A stretch of DNA of 64,000 nucleotides from NCBI RefSeq assembly GCF_015594925.2, contig NZ_CP087590.1, forward strand, positions 1,674,001 through 1,738,000, written 5' to 3'. Position 1 is the first letter of the stretch; every line of letters starts with the position of its first letter. The notes under the pieces are model-generated. The model was not told the DNA's origin and searched no databases. It was given only the letters and a program-made list of their open reading frames with translations. Positions 18,298 to 26,464 of this stretch are shown here, one piece after another. Origin of the DNA: Vibrio sp. VB16. Its GTDB lineage: Bacteria > Pseudomonadota > Gammaproteobacteria > Enterobacterales > Vibrionaceae. The position numbers and the translations under genes were made by a program.

Positions 18298-19551
18298 TTA
18301 TCCGAACATTTCGGATGTAACTAAGATCACGCCTGTTTCAGATACCGTGTACTTTTTGGCATCCTCTGTTGGGTTTTCGCCGATCACTGTATTGTCTGGG
18401 ATCACACAATCTTCGCCAACGATTACTTTCGTTAATCGACAATTTCTGCCGATATCAGAGTTTGGTAATAGGATACAGTCTTTTAATTGTGAGTAACTGT
18501 GAACACGAACGTTAGCTGAAACCATGCAGTGTTCTAACTCCGCACCAGAAATAATAGTACCGGCAGAAAGAACAGAATCGACCGCATGTCCACGACGATT
18601 CTCATCATTGAATACAAACTTAGCACCTGGACGTTGTGATTGGTTGGTCATGATAGGCCAATTTGGCGAGTAAAGGTCTAACTCAGGGTCTGGGGAAAGT
18701 AGATCCATAGTTGCAGCAAAATACTCATCAAGGTTACCTACATCGCGCCAGTATGCGGTGTCACCTGGGTGGCCATCTTCAGTAAAGATATAGCCGAATA
18801 CCTTAGCTCGGCCAAGCAGACCTGGAATGATGTTGTGACCAAAGTCATGGTTGTATTCAGGGTCTTCTAACGCCTTAACCAGTTCATCCTCAAGTAGGTC
18901 TGCATCAAAGATATAGATTCCCATTGAAACGAGTGATTGTGTTGGGTCACTAGGGTCGGCTGGTGGGTTAGCTGGCTTCTCAACGAAGGTATTAATTTGT
19001 CCTGTCGCATCGAGTCCCATAACACCGAAAGAAGAGGCTTCTTCGATTGGTTTATGAATACATGCAACAGTGACCGCAGCATTATTTTCCACATGGAAAT
19101 TAAGCATGCGAGAGTAGTCCATTTTATAAATGTGGTCGCCACCAAGTATCAATACGCGCTTAGCGTTTTGGCGTTTAATAAGATCCAAATTCTGGTAAAC
19201 AGCATCGGCTGTACCACGGTACCAGTCGTTACCAGTTCTCTGTTGTGCAGGAATAATACGAACGCCTTCACCCATTGCTGGTGAAAGGATCTGCCAGCCA
19301 TCTTGAAGGTGGTCGATTAGGTCTTGTGCCATGTACTGAGTGAGTACACCAACTTTTCTAACGCCAGAATTTATACAGTTTGAAAGAGTAAAATCGATAA
19401 TTCGAAACTTGCCACCGAATGAAACGGCAGGCTTGGCATTATTGTTAGTCAATTGTTTTAATCGTGTTCCCTTTCCTCCTGCTAAAATAAGCGCACTTGT
19501 TTCACGAACAAGTTTGTTGGTATCAGCATGTGAATAGTTGTTACTTGACAT
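18298..19551 (-). CDS. glgC: Glucose-1-phosphate adenylyltransferase
   Basis: A 417-residue ADP-glucose pyrophosphorylase. The N-terminal nucleotidyltransferase domain shows SALILAGGKGTRLKQLT (dinucleotide-binding motif), then the sugar-binding FVEKP block near 205. The C-terminal half is a left-handed beta-helix (hexapeptide-like, NVRVHSYSQLKDCILLP). It makes ADP-glucose from ATP and glucose-1-phosphate, the committed step of glycogen synthesis, and is normally allosteric. No other glg genes are in the window, so it stands alone. It is inserted between pheT and ihfA on the opposite strand and has its own terminator. Confidence 0.95.
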   Translation of the reverse strand: MSSNNYSHADTNKLVRETSALILAGGKGTRLKQLTNNNAKPAVSFGGKFRIIDFTLSNCINSGVRKVGVLTQYMAQDLIDHLQDGWQILSPAMGEGVRIIPAQQRTGNDWYRGTADAVYQNLDLIKRQNAKRVLILGGDHIYKMDYSRMLNFHVENNAAVTVACIHKPIEEASSFGVMGLDATGQINTFVEKPANPPADPSDPTQSLVSMGIYIFDADLLEDELVKALEDPEYNHDFGHNIIPGLLGRAKVFGYIFTEDGHPGDTAYWRDVGNLDEYFAATMDLLSPDPELDLYSPNWPIMTNQSQRPGAKFVFNDENRRGHAVDSVLSAGTIISGAELEHCMVSANVRVHSYSQLKDCILLPNSDIGRNCRLTKVIVGEDCVIPDNTVIGENPTEDAKKYTVSETGVILVTSEMFG

Positions 19552-20183
19552 ATAATTAAAGCCTTATAGGTAATGTGTATAAAAATGATGATGTTGTGTA
19601 ATTAGTAGAGGGGGCCAACACCAACACTTACTAAACTACTATTATTCTTGATGGGTCATTGTTGCATAGGTCACCGATTTGCTAAGAGGATAATCGAGAT
19701 TGCAATCTTTTGAGATCCGTCACTAAATTACACGAACATATTGTACACACCCTTTGTTTCTTAAGTCGGATATGTATTGTTAACGTTTTGAGTGATTTGG
19801 TTAAAATAGTAGTAGCTGACATCAAAATTAACAATAAATGTATTAAAACACCTATGCAAGATCATGAATTGATTGAAAAAAATTAAAATTTTAAAGGCAC
19901 GAAATTAATTGAAGTATTATCCTGATAAATTTTAAATAGTAGAGAATTAAACTGCCTATGTATCATTTGTTGAGGCTATATTCTTAGTGGAACCTATTGA
20001 AACCTTCCCTTTACTACTGATATTTGAGTTATTAGTGAATAAATAAAAGAAAAAAATTGGCGAAAATCATAAGGTTGGCTTACACTTCTGTTGATGTCGC
20101 CGATAATTATGTCGGTATAGCACAATCCAATTTGGCGCTACACAATTGTAGCAATGTTTAATACAGCTTTGAGGGAAGTTTTT
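19552..20183. other. 632-bp AT-rich intergenic region between glgC and ihfA
   Basis: Holds the divergent promoters of glgC (minus) and ihfA (plus). No coding frame with a plausible start and ribosome site is seen. A perfect small palindrome (GCTACA / TGTAGC, 20137-20152) lies 31 bp before ihfA. The region is notably AT-rich between 19850 and 20060. No clear IHF consensus site was found by eye, although ihfA autoregulation is known in E. coli. Confidence 0.5.
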
Positions 20184-20480
20184 ATGGCGCTCACAAAGGC
20201 CGATTTGGCTGAGAACCTGTTTGAGAAACTTGGATACAGCAAGCGTGATGCCAAGGAAACAGTAGAGGTGTTTTTCGAAGAAATTCGTAAAGCTCTTGAA
20301 AATGGCGAACAGGTCAAGCTATCCGGATTTGGGAATTTCGACCTAAGAGAAAAAAGTGAACGACCTGGTCGAAATCCAAAAACAGGCGAAGACATACCAA
20401 TTTCCGCTCGGCGGGTTGTTACCTTCCGTCCTGGGCAAAAATTGAAAGCTCGAGTTGAAAATATCAAAATCGAGAAGTAA
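20184..20480 (+). CDS. ihfA: Integration host factor subunit alpha
   Basis: ATG 20184 gives MALTKADLAENLFEKLGYSK and 98 residues (E. coli 99). The frame open from 20154 would add ten non-conserved residues. The DNA-bending beta-arm motif GRNPKTGEDIPISARRVV with the intercalating proline is present, as is the dimer core KLSGFGNFDLREK. It pairs with IhfB to bend DNA for transcription, replication and recombination. It ends in a strong hairpin and is convergent with relV. Confidence 0.97.
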   Translation: MALTKADLAENLFEKLGYSKRDAKETVEVFFEEIRKALENGEQVKLSGFGNFDLREKSERPGRNPKTGEDIPISARRVVTFRPGQKLKARVENIKIEK

Positions 20481-20491
20481 CCAATAAAAAA

Positions 20492-20517
20492 GACCACGCG
20501 CTGCGTGGTCTTTTTAT
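20492..20517. terminator. Terminator of ihfA
   Basis: Perfect 8-bp GC-rich stem GACCACGC / GCGTGGTC with loop GCT, A-tract before and TTTTTATTTT after. It works on the plus strand and probably also on the minus strand. Confidence 0.92.
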
Positions 20518-20520
20518 TTT

Positions 20521-20640
20521 CCATTGCAAAATCACCTTCTAAAAAAGCACTGGTGCTCCGTTCGGGCTGAATCCTAGGGCTCAGTACATGAGTGAAAACG
20601 AATGGACTCCCTTGGGTTCGAGAATCCGAATTTAGCCTCT
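20521..20640. other. Hairpin-rich intergenic segment between ihfA and relV, unassigned
   Basis: About 120 bp between convergent ihfA and relV with several small self-complementary blocks (AGCACTGGTGCT; CTCAGTACATGAG; GGGTTCGAGAATCC). The last one looks like a tRNA T-arm but no acceptor or anticodon stem accompanies it. The GC content is higher than in neighbouring spacers. It may be a dispersed intergenic repeat; a genome search would decide. Confidence 0.3.
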
Positions 20641-20643
20641 GTT

Positions 20644-21414
20644 TTATGCTGCCTTTATATTCGTCGTGATATAGGGTTGCCAAGCATAATGATATAGGTC
20701 TAAAGATTGTCTTCTTAAGCCTTCAATTTTGGCGTTTTCAATCTCACTTATCGCACGGTTTGATGATAATGCACCGCGTTCAATATCCTGAATCTGTTTG
20801 TATAAATCGTGTTCAGGACCACTTTTTACTTTTGCAATCTCAGCAAGATGCAACTGCACTTCCGCTATAATTTTCGTCTCTGGTAGTTCAACAAGAATAT
20901 TCAAGTCACGATATCCAGAAGGTGCTGGTTTTTTAAAGCGATTTTTAACACTAATTATATTTGCTTGTTTTTCGAGTAACTCGAAAGTGGAAACTAGACT
21001 TTCAATATCGTCAGATACGATAGTAGCTCTTGCTAAATCGGTAATTTGATTCACATTGTTCGCTAGATCTGTTTTTATCTTTGTTTCAGCTCGTTGTCTT
21101 GACTTTACTCCGACGGAAATCGCGTGAGAATTAGTCAATAAAGCGGTGCTTATACATATGGTTTCTAATTCAAGCTGTGCTTTTTGAGCCTGACTATATA
21201 GAGCATCGAAATCAGAGTAGGGTTGACTAGCATCATGTTTGATAGAAGATATACCATAAAGCCCACTTAAACTGTGTTTAAACAGTTTTGGGTTAATTTG
21301 GCTTTGTGTTTGTTCTTTTTCTTGCTGACTTTGAGAAACAGGTTCAACAGAGGCGAATGCAGATGCCCGGCTAAACACCAATAGGGTGAGGATGGTACGC
21401 AGCATAACGTTCAT
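20644..21414 (-). CDS. relV: RelV-type small alarmone synthetase with N-terminal signal sequence
   Basis: Start ATG 21414 is chosen: AAGGAG stands 6 nt upstream, giving 256 residues (V. cholerae RelV is about 257). The RelA/SpoT synthetase domain spans about 95-215, with the GVKSRQRAETKIKTD block (K104), QITDLARATIV (the D-x-A/G-x-R region), SGYRD (166-170) and AEVQLHL with E185. K104 and E185 have the same spacing as the residues I recall as essential in V. cholerae RelV (K107, E188). It would make (p)ppGpp from ATP and GTP/GDP; no hydrolase domain is present. Oddly, residues 1-22 form a hydrophobic, signal-like N-terminus ending ASAFA. It sits next to ihfA, as I recall for V. cholerae. Confidence 0.88.
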   Translation of the reverse strand: MNVMLRTILTLLVFSRASAFASVEPVSQSQQEKEQTQSQINPKLFKHSLSGLYGISSIKHDASQPYSDFDALYSQAQKAQLELETICISTALLTNSHAISVGVKSRQRAETKIKTDLANNVNQITDLARATIVSDDIESLVSTFELLEKQANIISVKNRFKKPAPSGYRDLNILVELPETKIIAEVQLHLAEIAKVKSGPEHDLYKQIQDIERGALSSNRAISEIENAKIEGLRRQSLDLYHYAWQPYITTNIKAA

Positions 21415-21599
21415 TAACGCTCCTTGAGTCGATAAACACTTAGTAAAACGGTGTACTAAAAGTCTAAGTCGTATCGTGTCCAAGGGATTAACTATTGAAG
21501 TCGATAATCTAATTGTTACTGGTAGAAATATCGGCTACAGGTAGTATCTTAGGGCATTTTTCTTAAAACCAAGTAATCTTTGCATAAATTTACAATTGG

Positions 21600-21615
21600 T
21601 GTGAAAGGTGTCACC
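21600..21615. promoter_or_regulatory. Candidate CRP site between relV and tpm
   Basis: TGTGA, six bases, TCACC: nine of ten positions of the CRP consensus (TGTGA-N6-TCACA) with the correct spacer. It is 84 bp before the tpm start and 185 bp before the divergent relV start, so it could act on either. Confidence 0.5.
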
Positions 21616-21698
21616 TAATTAGCCGCTTTCTTTTTCTTGCAATTTGATAGTGATTTAGCGACATTAATGCGACTTATTCTTATTTATAATTAGACATC

Positions 21699-22352
21699 AT
21701 GAAAGATAGTGAATTTTGGCACAAAAAATGGGCATCCAACCAGATTGGTTTTCATTTGGAAGATGTAAATCCTTTACTCATTCGATATTGGGATAGAACC
21801 AACCCTCGCGCTTCGGATAACGTGTTGGTTCCACTATGTGGTAAGAGTGAAGACCTAATCTGGCTTGCCGCTAAACATGACGCAGTGCAAGGCATTGAAA
21901 TTAGTGATATTGCAGTGCGTTCATTTTTTTCTGAACATTTTTATACACCAACCGTTGTAAGGCTCGACTCCGCACATGAGCTTTATCAATTTGATGAGCT
22001 ATCGATTTATGTCGGCGATGTTTTTACGGCGTCGGTAAGTAATGTCGATATTATATATGATCGAGCTGCATTAGTTGCGCTTCCTGAAGATATGAGAGAA
22101 GAGTACGTAAACAGGCTAAAATCACTGCTCAATAATGGAGGGCGGCTATTATTAGTGACACTCGATTATGTTCAGTCTGAAATGTCAGGCCCACCATTTA
22201 GTGTCGACGAGACGGAAATAAGACGACTGTTTAGCGATTACAAATTAACTATGCTCAATAGAGATCAAGCAGATGAAAACCACCCTAAGATATCGAAAAA
22301 GGGCTTGAGCCGATTTGCAGAGTTGGTTTGGCTGATAGAAGATGATGGATAA
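21699..22352 (+). CDS. tpm: Thiopurine S-methyltransferase
   Basis: 217 residues, starting MKDSEFWHKKWASNQIGFH, the typical bacterial TPMT opening. The SAM-binding Rossmann part shows VLVPLCGKSEDLIWLA and later IYDRAALVALPEDMREEYV, a block highly conserved in TPMT. It transfers methyl from SAM to thiopurines; bacterial members also methylate selenium and tellurium compounds. No signal peptide. Convergent with purT, from which it is separated by an 11-bp stem hairpin. Confidence 0.93.
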   Translation: MKDSEFWHKKWASNQIGFHLEDVNPLLIRYWDRTNPRASDNVLVPLCGKSEDLIWLAAKHDAVQGIEISDIAVRSFFSEHFYTPTVVRLDSAHELYQFDELSIYVGDVFTASVSNVDIIYDRAALVALPEDMREEYVNRLKSLLNNGGRLLLVTLDYVQSEMSGPPFSVDETEIRRLFSDYKLTMLNRDQADENHPKISKKGLSRFAELVWLIEDDG

Positions 22353-22362
22353 AGAGATAGGT

Positions 22363-22393
22363 TTCAATAAGGGGTGTTAAAGCCCTTATTGAA
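22363..22393. terminator. Bidirectional hairpin between tpm and purT
   Basis: Perfect 11-bp inverted repeat TTCAATAAGGG / CCCTTATTGAA with a 9-nt loop between convergent genes. T-tracts are weak, so strength is uncertain. Confidence 0.65.
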
Positions 22394-22411
22394 TATCTTT
22401 ATGCTCGCGGG

Positions 22412-23587
22412 TTAATAGATTACTTTCACTTTTTCCGCTGCCTTTTTAGCGTCATCAATGGCTTGTTCTAATGTCTCACGTTGAGTTAAGGCTACACCAA
22501 GTCTACGTCGGCCATTAATATTCGGTTTACCAAACAGCCTTACCTGCGTCTTTGGTGTCGCCAACGCATCGCATAGCCCTTCATAACGAAGGTTATCGGA
22601 AGTCCCTTCCCCCAGAATGACAGCAGAAGCGGATGGACCATGTTGAATGATCTTATTAATTGGCATTCCAATGAAGGCCCGAACATGTAACGCAAATTCT
22701 GAGAGCTCTTGTGAAATCATGGTGACCATACCGGTATCATGCGGGCGAGGGGATACTTCATTAAAAATAACCTTATCCCCTTTTACAAACAATTCGACAC
22801 CAAATAGGCCGTACCCACCTAATGCATCGACAACCTGCTCTGAGATGTATTCAGCCGCTTTTAACGCGACCTCTGACATTGCTTGTGGTTGCCATGACTC
22901 TCTGTAGTCGCCATCCTCTTGTCGATGGCCAACTGGCTGACAAAAATGCACTCCATCAACGGCTCTAATGGTAAGGAGCGTAATTTCATAATCAAAGTCA
23001 ACGAAGCCCTCAACGATAACGCGTCCAGCGCCAGTTCTGCCTCCATCTTGCGCATATTCCCATGCTTGCAAGACATCGTCTTCACTTTTAATAATGCTTT
23101 GACCTTTACCAGAAGAGCTCATTATTGGCTTTACTACGCAGGGTATGCCAACTTCCCTTACTGCGAGCTTAAAATCATCTAGTGAATCGGCGAATTTGTA
23201 TGGTGAGGTTAGAATGGACAGGTCTTCAGAGGCTAAACGACGAATACCTTCACGGTTCATCGTTAGTTTGGTTGCGTTTGCTGTAGGGACAACGTTAAGC
23301 CCCTTTGTTTCGAGTTTGACCAGAGTATCCGTTGCGATGGCTTCTATCTCTGGTACAACATAATCTGGTTTTTCTAACGCGATGACAGCGCTTAGCGCGT
23401 CACCATCGAGCATATCGAACACATGACTACGATGTGCTACTTGCATCGCAGGGGCGTCTTCATATCTGTCACAAGCGATAACCTCTAAGCCAAGTCGGTG
23501 GCATTCTATCGCCACTTCTTTACCTAATTCACCTGAACCTAATAATAAAACTCGAGTCGCACCAGCGCGAGTAGCAGTACCCAGCAT
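22412..23587 (-). CDS. purT: Formate-dependent GAR transformylase (PurT)
   Basis: ATG 23587 (MLGTATRAGATRVLLLG) is chosen because AAGGA lies seven bases upstream; the frame is open from 23608. The 391-residue protein is an ATP-grasp enzyme: N-terminal LLGSGELGKEVAIECHRLGL, ATP-binding CVVKPIMSSSGKGQSII, and Mg-binding NEVSPRPHDTGMVT. It converts GAR, formate and ATP to FGAR, the folate-independent third step of purine synthesis. It is the first gene of no obvious operon, being followed by tpm on the other strand. Confidence 0.96.
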   Translation of the reverse strand: MLGTATRAGATRVLLLGSGELGKEVAIECHRLGLEVIACDRYEDAPAMQVAHRSHVFDMLDGDALSAVIALEKPDYVVPEIEAIATDTLVKLETKGLNVVPTANATKLTMNREGIRRLASEDLSILTSPYKFADSLDDFKLAVREVGIPCVVKPIMSSSGKGQSIIKSEDDVLQAWEYAQDGGRTGAGRVIVEGFVDFDYEITLLTIRAVDGVHFCQPVGHRQEDGDYRESWQPQAMSEVALKAAEYISEQVVDALGGYGLFGVELFVKGDKVIFNEVSPRPHDTGMVTMISQELSEFALHVRAFIGMPINKIIQHGPSASAVILGEGTSDNLRYEGLCDALATPKTQVRLFGKPNINGRRRLGVALTQRETLEQAIDDAKKAAEKVKVIY

Positions 23588-23672
23588 TCGTATATCCTTC
23601 ATTATCAATTAAATTGAGCGAATCATACTGGATCTTTAAAAAACCGCAATCGTTTGCTTTGGAAAAATAGGT

Positions 23673-23699
23673 AAAAAAACGCCCTAAATATATTAGGGC
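23673..23699 (-). terminator. Terminator of cdd
   Basis: On the minus strand a GCCCTAA / TTAGGGC stem with a 5-nt AT loop, followed by G and seven T. It lies 12 bp past the cdd stop. Confidence 0.85.
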
Positions 23700-23710
23700 A
23701 TTAATAATGT

Positions 23711-24598
23711 CTATAGTGAGATATAAGCAAACGTAATGTCGGGGTTTAGGGCATCTAAGGTTGACTGAGTCCCGTCAAGATTACTTATTTTACCTGCTGA
23801 CAACTCCGCCAGAGCTGCAGTATCAATCTGCTCGAATGACTTACCTGCCATAAGAATTTGAGCGAGCGCAACTTGAAGAGGAGGAAGGCTAGGGTTGAAC
23901 GCTGCATTCTCTGCATAGGAACCTAAGTAAACAGAACCGTCAGCTAACCTTAGAGCAACGCCACTATGATTCTCTGAATATGGTGCATGACTGTAGTTGA
24001 GTGCCTCAACCGCCTTTAACACCAAAGGGTCGCTTTCATGGGTTTGATAAGACCTTGTTTTACCGTCCATTAAACGCGCATCTATATCTAGATCAGCAGG
24101 CCCAAATGAATCCGGGAGATATTGCTGAAGCGACATTTCGTCACGTTCAGGCAGTTGCACTTTTAGTTCGTTGGCTGTGGTTAACTCGTTCATGAACTGT
24201 CGGCAGTGACCACATGGACTATAGTTAACGGTAATATCTATGATTCCAGTTTCACCTTTCATCCAAGCATGGCTTATACCACACTGTTCGGCGTGTACGG
24301 TTTGGCTCATCTGCGCACCGATAAATTCCATGTTTGCGCCGAAGTATAGTCTTCCTGATAATCCACGAACGATAGAACCAACATAAAACTCTGAAATAGG
24401 AGCGTATGAGTAAGCGGCTGCAAATGGAAGTAAGCAAATTCGAAGCTCGTCGTCACTCAATCCAGAAAGTACTAAGAGTTCTTCAAATTGTTGCGCAGAA
24501 ATGGTGGCATCGAAATTTTCTGAGTTAAATAGACTTCTTAAATAATCAGCTATTGACTTAGGTGTATCGTTTAGCGCTGCGTCTAATCGAGAGTTCAT
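23711..24598 (-). CDS. cdd: Cytidine deaminase (two-domain type)
   Basis: 295 residues, as in the E. coli dimeric enzyme (294). The active site is in the first half: HAE (102-104) with the catalytic Glu and zinc His, and PCGHC (128-132) with the two zinc cysteines. The second half repeats the fold without zinc ligands (SHAPYSENHSGVALRLADGS). It deaminates cytidine and deoxycytidine to uridine forms for salvage. The upstream region holds a CRP/CytR-like arrangement (24649-24683), fitting the known control of cdd in E. coli. Confidence 0.96.
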   Translation of the reverse strand: MNSRLDAALNDTPKSIADYLRSLFNSENFDATISAQQFEELLVLSGLSDDELRICLLPFAAAYSYAPISEFYVGSIVRGLSGRLYFGANMEFIGAQMSQTVHAEQCGISHAWMKGETGIIDITVNYSPCGHCRQFMNELTTANELKVQLPERDEMSLQQYLPDSFGPADLDIDARLMDGKTRSYQTHESDPLVLKAVEALNYSHAPYSENHSGVALRLADGSVYLGSYAENAAFNPSLPPLQVALAQILMAGKSFEQIDTAALAELSAGKISNLDGTQSTLDALNPDITFAYISL

Positions 24599-24648
24599 AG
24601 TTAATCCTTAATTTATTGATGTGGAATATTTTAACCAACATTAGCCTT

Positions 24649-24683
24649 ATTGCAGTGGTATAGATCACGTTTTAAACTGCAAT
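24649..24683. promoter_or_regulatory. Candidate nested CytR/CRP operator upstream of cdd
   Basis: A perfect 8-bp inverted repeat (ATTGCAGT at 24649-24656, ACTGCAAT at 24676-24683) encloses a CRP-like half site TAGATCACGTTT. CytR recognises TTGCA-type octamers next to CRP sites. It is 51 bp upstream of the cdd start. The left CRP half is degenerate. Confidence 0.4.
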
Positions 24684-24953
24684 ATGTTTGGATGTTTCAT
24701 AAATAGAGTGAGGTCACATAGTTTAAACCAACATTGGACAATCAATTTGTTAGAAAATCCACTCAAATACGACGTGAAACGGTGAGTGAGCAGTGAGGTT
24801 TTGCCAAAGCAGTGTTTGAAAGAAAGGCGGATATCTATGTCAAAGTTATTGGGATTAGATTAGACGAACAGGTGTGGGTGGTTTGTTACCTAAATGCTTT
24901 ATTGAGTCGCCGTGCGAATTTAAAGTCGGTTCCAAAATTAGTTTAAAAGAATT
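24684..24953. other. Intergenic region between cdd and rhlE terminator
   Basis: Remainder of the 399-bp gap (24599-24997). A short plus-strand open frame (24874-25059) runs into the antisense of rhlE and has no plausible ribosome site, so it is not called. Nothing else is seen. Confidence 0.4.
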
Positions 24954-24984
24954 AAAAAAGGATGGGGTTACCCATCCTTTTTTT
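24954..24984. terminator. Bidirectional terminator at the end of rhlE
   Basis: AAAAAAGGATGGG / CCCATCCTTTTTTT with loop GTTA. A symmetric A/T-flanked stem, effective on either strand, 14 bp past the rhlE stop. Confidence 0.9.
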
Positions 24985-24997
24985 GCCTTAATTGACC

Positions 24998-26368
24998 CTA
25001 TACTGGCTTCGTTGGTCTTCTACGCTTTGAAGGGGCTTTATTTGCCGTATTGGAAGTAGAGTTGCTGCCACTACCATCTGAACTTTTAGCACCAAAATGA
25101 CGCTTATTTTTACTCGCAGGCTTGTTACCGCGAGCGTTGTCCCCTGAACGTTGTCCGTCTGCGTGGTTTTGCTTCGGAGTTCGTGGTTTTTTAGGCTTAA
25201 TATGTTTTTTATTTAGGTTCGATTCTGGTAAAACATCGACGGGTATGAAGCCTTCAACATCAATGCGTGGAATAATACTTTTAATTAACTTTTCAATACC
25301 AAAAAGGTCTATCGCTTCTTCTGCCGTTACAAGTGAAATGGCTTTGCCTACCTCGCCAGCTCGGCCTGTACGACCGATTCGATGGACATAATCTTCAGAA
25401 ACATTAGGTAAATCAAAATTAACGACTTGAGGAAGCTGGGGAATATCAATGCCACGGGCGGCGATGTCTGTGGCGACTAACGCTCTAACCTGACCAGATT
25501 TAAATCCTGCTAACGCTTTGGTTCTCGCCCCCTGACTCTTATTGCCATGAATTGGTGCTGATTTAATCCCCTGTTTTTCTAGGTACATAGAAAGTCGGTT
25601 GGCACCGTGTTTAGTGCGACTAAAAATAAGCACCTGCTGCCAATCATTTTCTTTGATTAACTTTACTAGTAGCGCCGACTTTTTAGATTTGTCCACGGGG
25701 TAGACAAACTGCTCGACGGATGGTGCTGCTGAGTTTTCAGGACTGACTGATACTTCTACAGGGTTATTCACTAAGCCTTTAGCTAACGCTCTTATTTCGG
25801 TAGAAAACGTGGCGGAAAACAGAAGGTTTTGACGCTTATTAGGCAGTAAATCTAGGATTTTTTTGATATCTCTGAAAAAGCCCATATCCAGCATTCGGTC
25901 TGCTTCATCAAGAACTAGCACTTCAATTTGAGTAAACTTGACCGCGTTTTGATTATATAAATCGAGTAAACGACCGGGTGTAGCAACGAGCACGTCGCTG
26001 CCTTTTCGAAGAGACTGCATTTGTGGATTTATTTTTACGCCACCAAATACGACCATTGAACTAAGCGGAAGATGTTTACTGTATTTGACTACACTTTCGT
26101 TAACCTGCGCCGCTAATTCTCGCGTTGGCGTAAGAATCAATGTTCTGACGTGGTTTCCTTTTACTCGTGGGCCTCCACTTAACCTTTCTAAAATAGGTAG
26201 GGTAAATCCTGCGGTTTTACCAGTGCCTGTTTGAGCCGCAGCCATCACATCTTTTCCCGCTAATACCGCAGGAATCGCCTGCTCTTGAATTGGGGAAGGA
26301 GTGTCGTAACCTTGTTCTTCGATTGCTTTAAGAATAGGTGCAGATAAGCCTAAAGAGGTAAAACTCAT
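24998..26368 (-). CDS. rhlE: DEAD-box RNA helicase (RhlE type)
   Basis: ATG 26368 gives the RhlE-like start MSFTSLGLSAPILKAIEEQG, 456 residues; the frame open to 26419 adds unlikely sequence. Motifs in order: Q motif (SPIQEQAIP), Walker A AQTGTGKT, PTRELAAQ, TPGRLLD, DEAD (VLDEADRML), SAT (FSATFS), and HRIGRTGRAG (motif VI). The C-terminal 90 residues are basic and low complexity (KPKKPRTPKQ; SKRRRPTKPV), typical of an RNA-binding tail. It unwinds RNA in ribosome assembly or decay. The 79-bp repeat array lies in its upstream region. Confidence 0.93.
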   Translation of the reverse strand: MSFTSLGLSAPILKAIEEQGYDTPSPIQEQAIPAVLAGKDVMAAAQTGTGKTAGFTLPILERLSGGPRVKGNHVRTLILTPTRELAAQVNESVVKYSKHLPLSSMVVFGGVKINPQMQSLRKGSDVLVATPGRLLDLYNQNAVKFTQIEVLVLDEADRMLDMGFFRDIKKILDLLPNKRQNLLFSATFSTEIRALAKGLVNNPVEVSVSPENSAAPSVEQFVYPVDKSKKSALLVKLIKENDWQQVLIFSRTKHGANRLSMYLEKQGIKSAPIHGNKSQGARTKALAGFKSGQVRALVATDIAARGIDIPQLPQVVNFDLPNVSEDYVHRIGRTGRAGEVGKAISLVTAEEAIDLFGIEKLIKSIIPRIDVEGFIPVDVLPESNLNKKHIKPKKPRTPKQNHADGQRSGDNARGNKPASKNKRHFGAKSSDGSGSNSTSNTANKAPSKRRRPTKPV

Positions 26369-26464
26369 AATATGTCGGTTCTCAGTAATTAATCGGAAAT
26401 CAGATAGCGGAGAAAGCATGAAAAAAGATGCACGCTAAAACAATGGCAAAATGAACCGCGCATT

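Noticed and set aside
20600..20640. tRNA gene
   Set aside because: Only a T-arm-like hairpin is present; no acceptor stem, anticodon arm or CCA can be built.
20138..20683. 181-codon minus-strand frame over ihfA
   Set aside because: It is antisense to ihfA, has no family pattern, and crosses a terminator hairpin.
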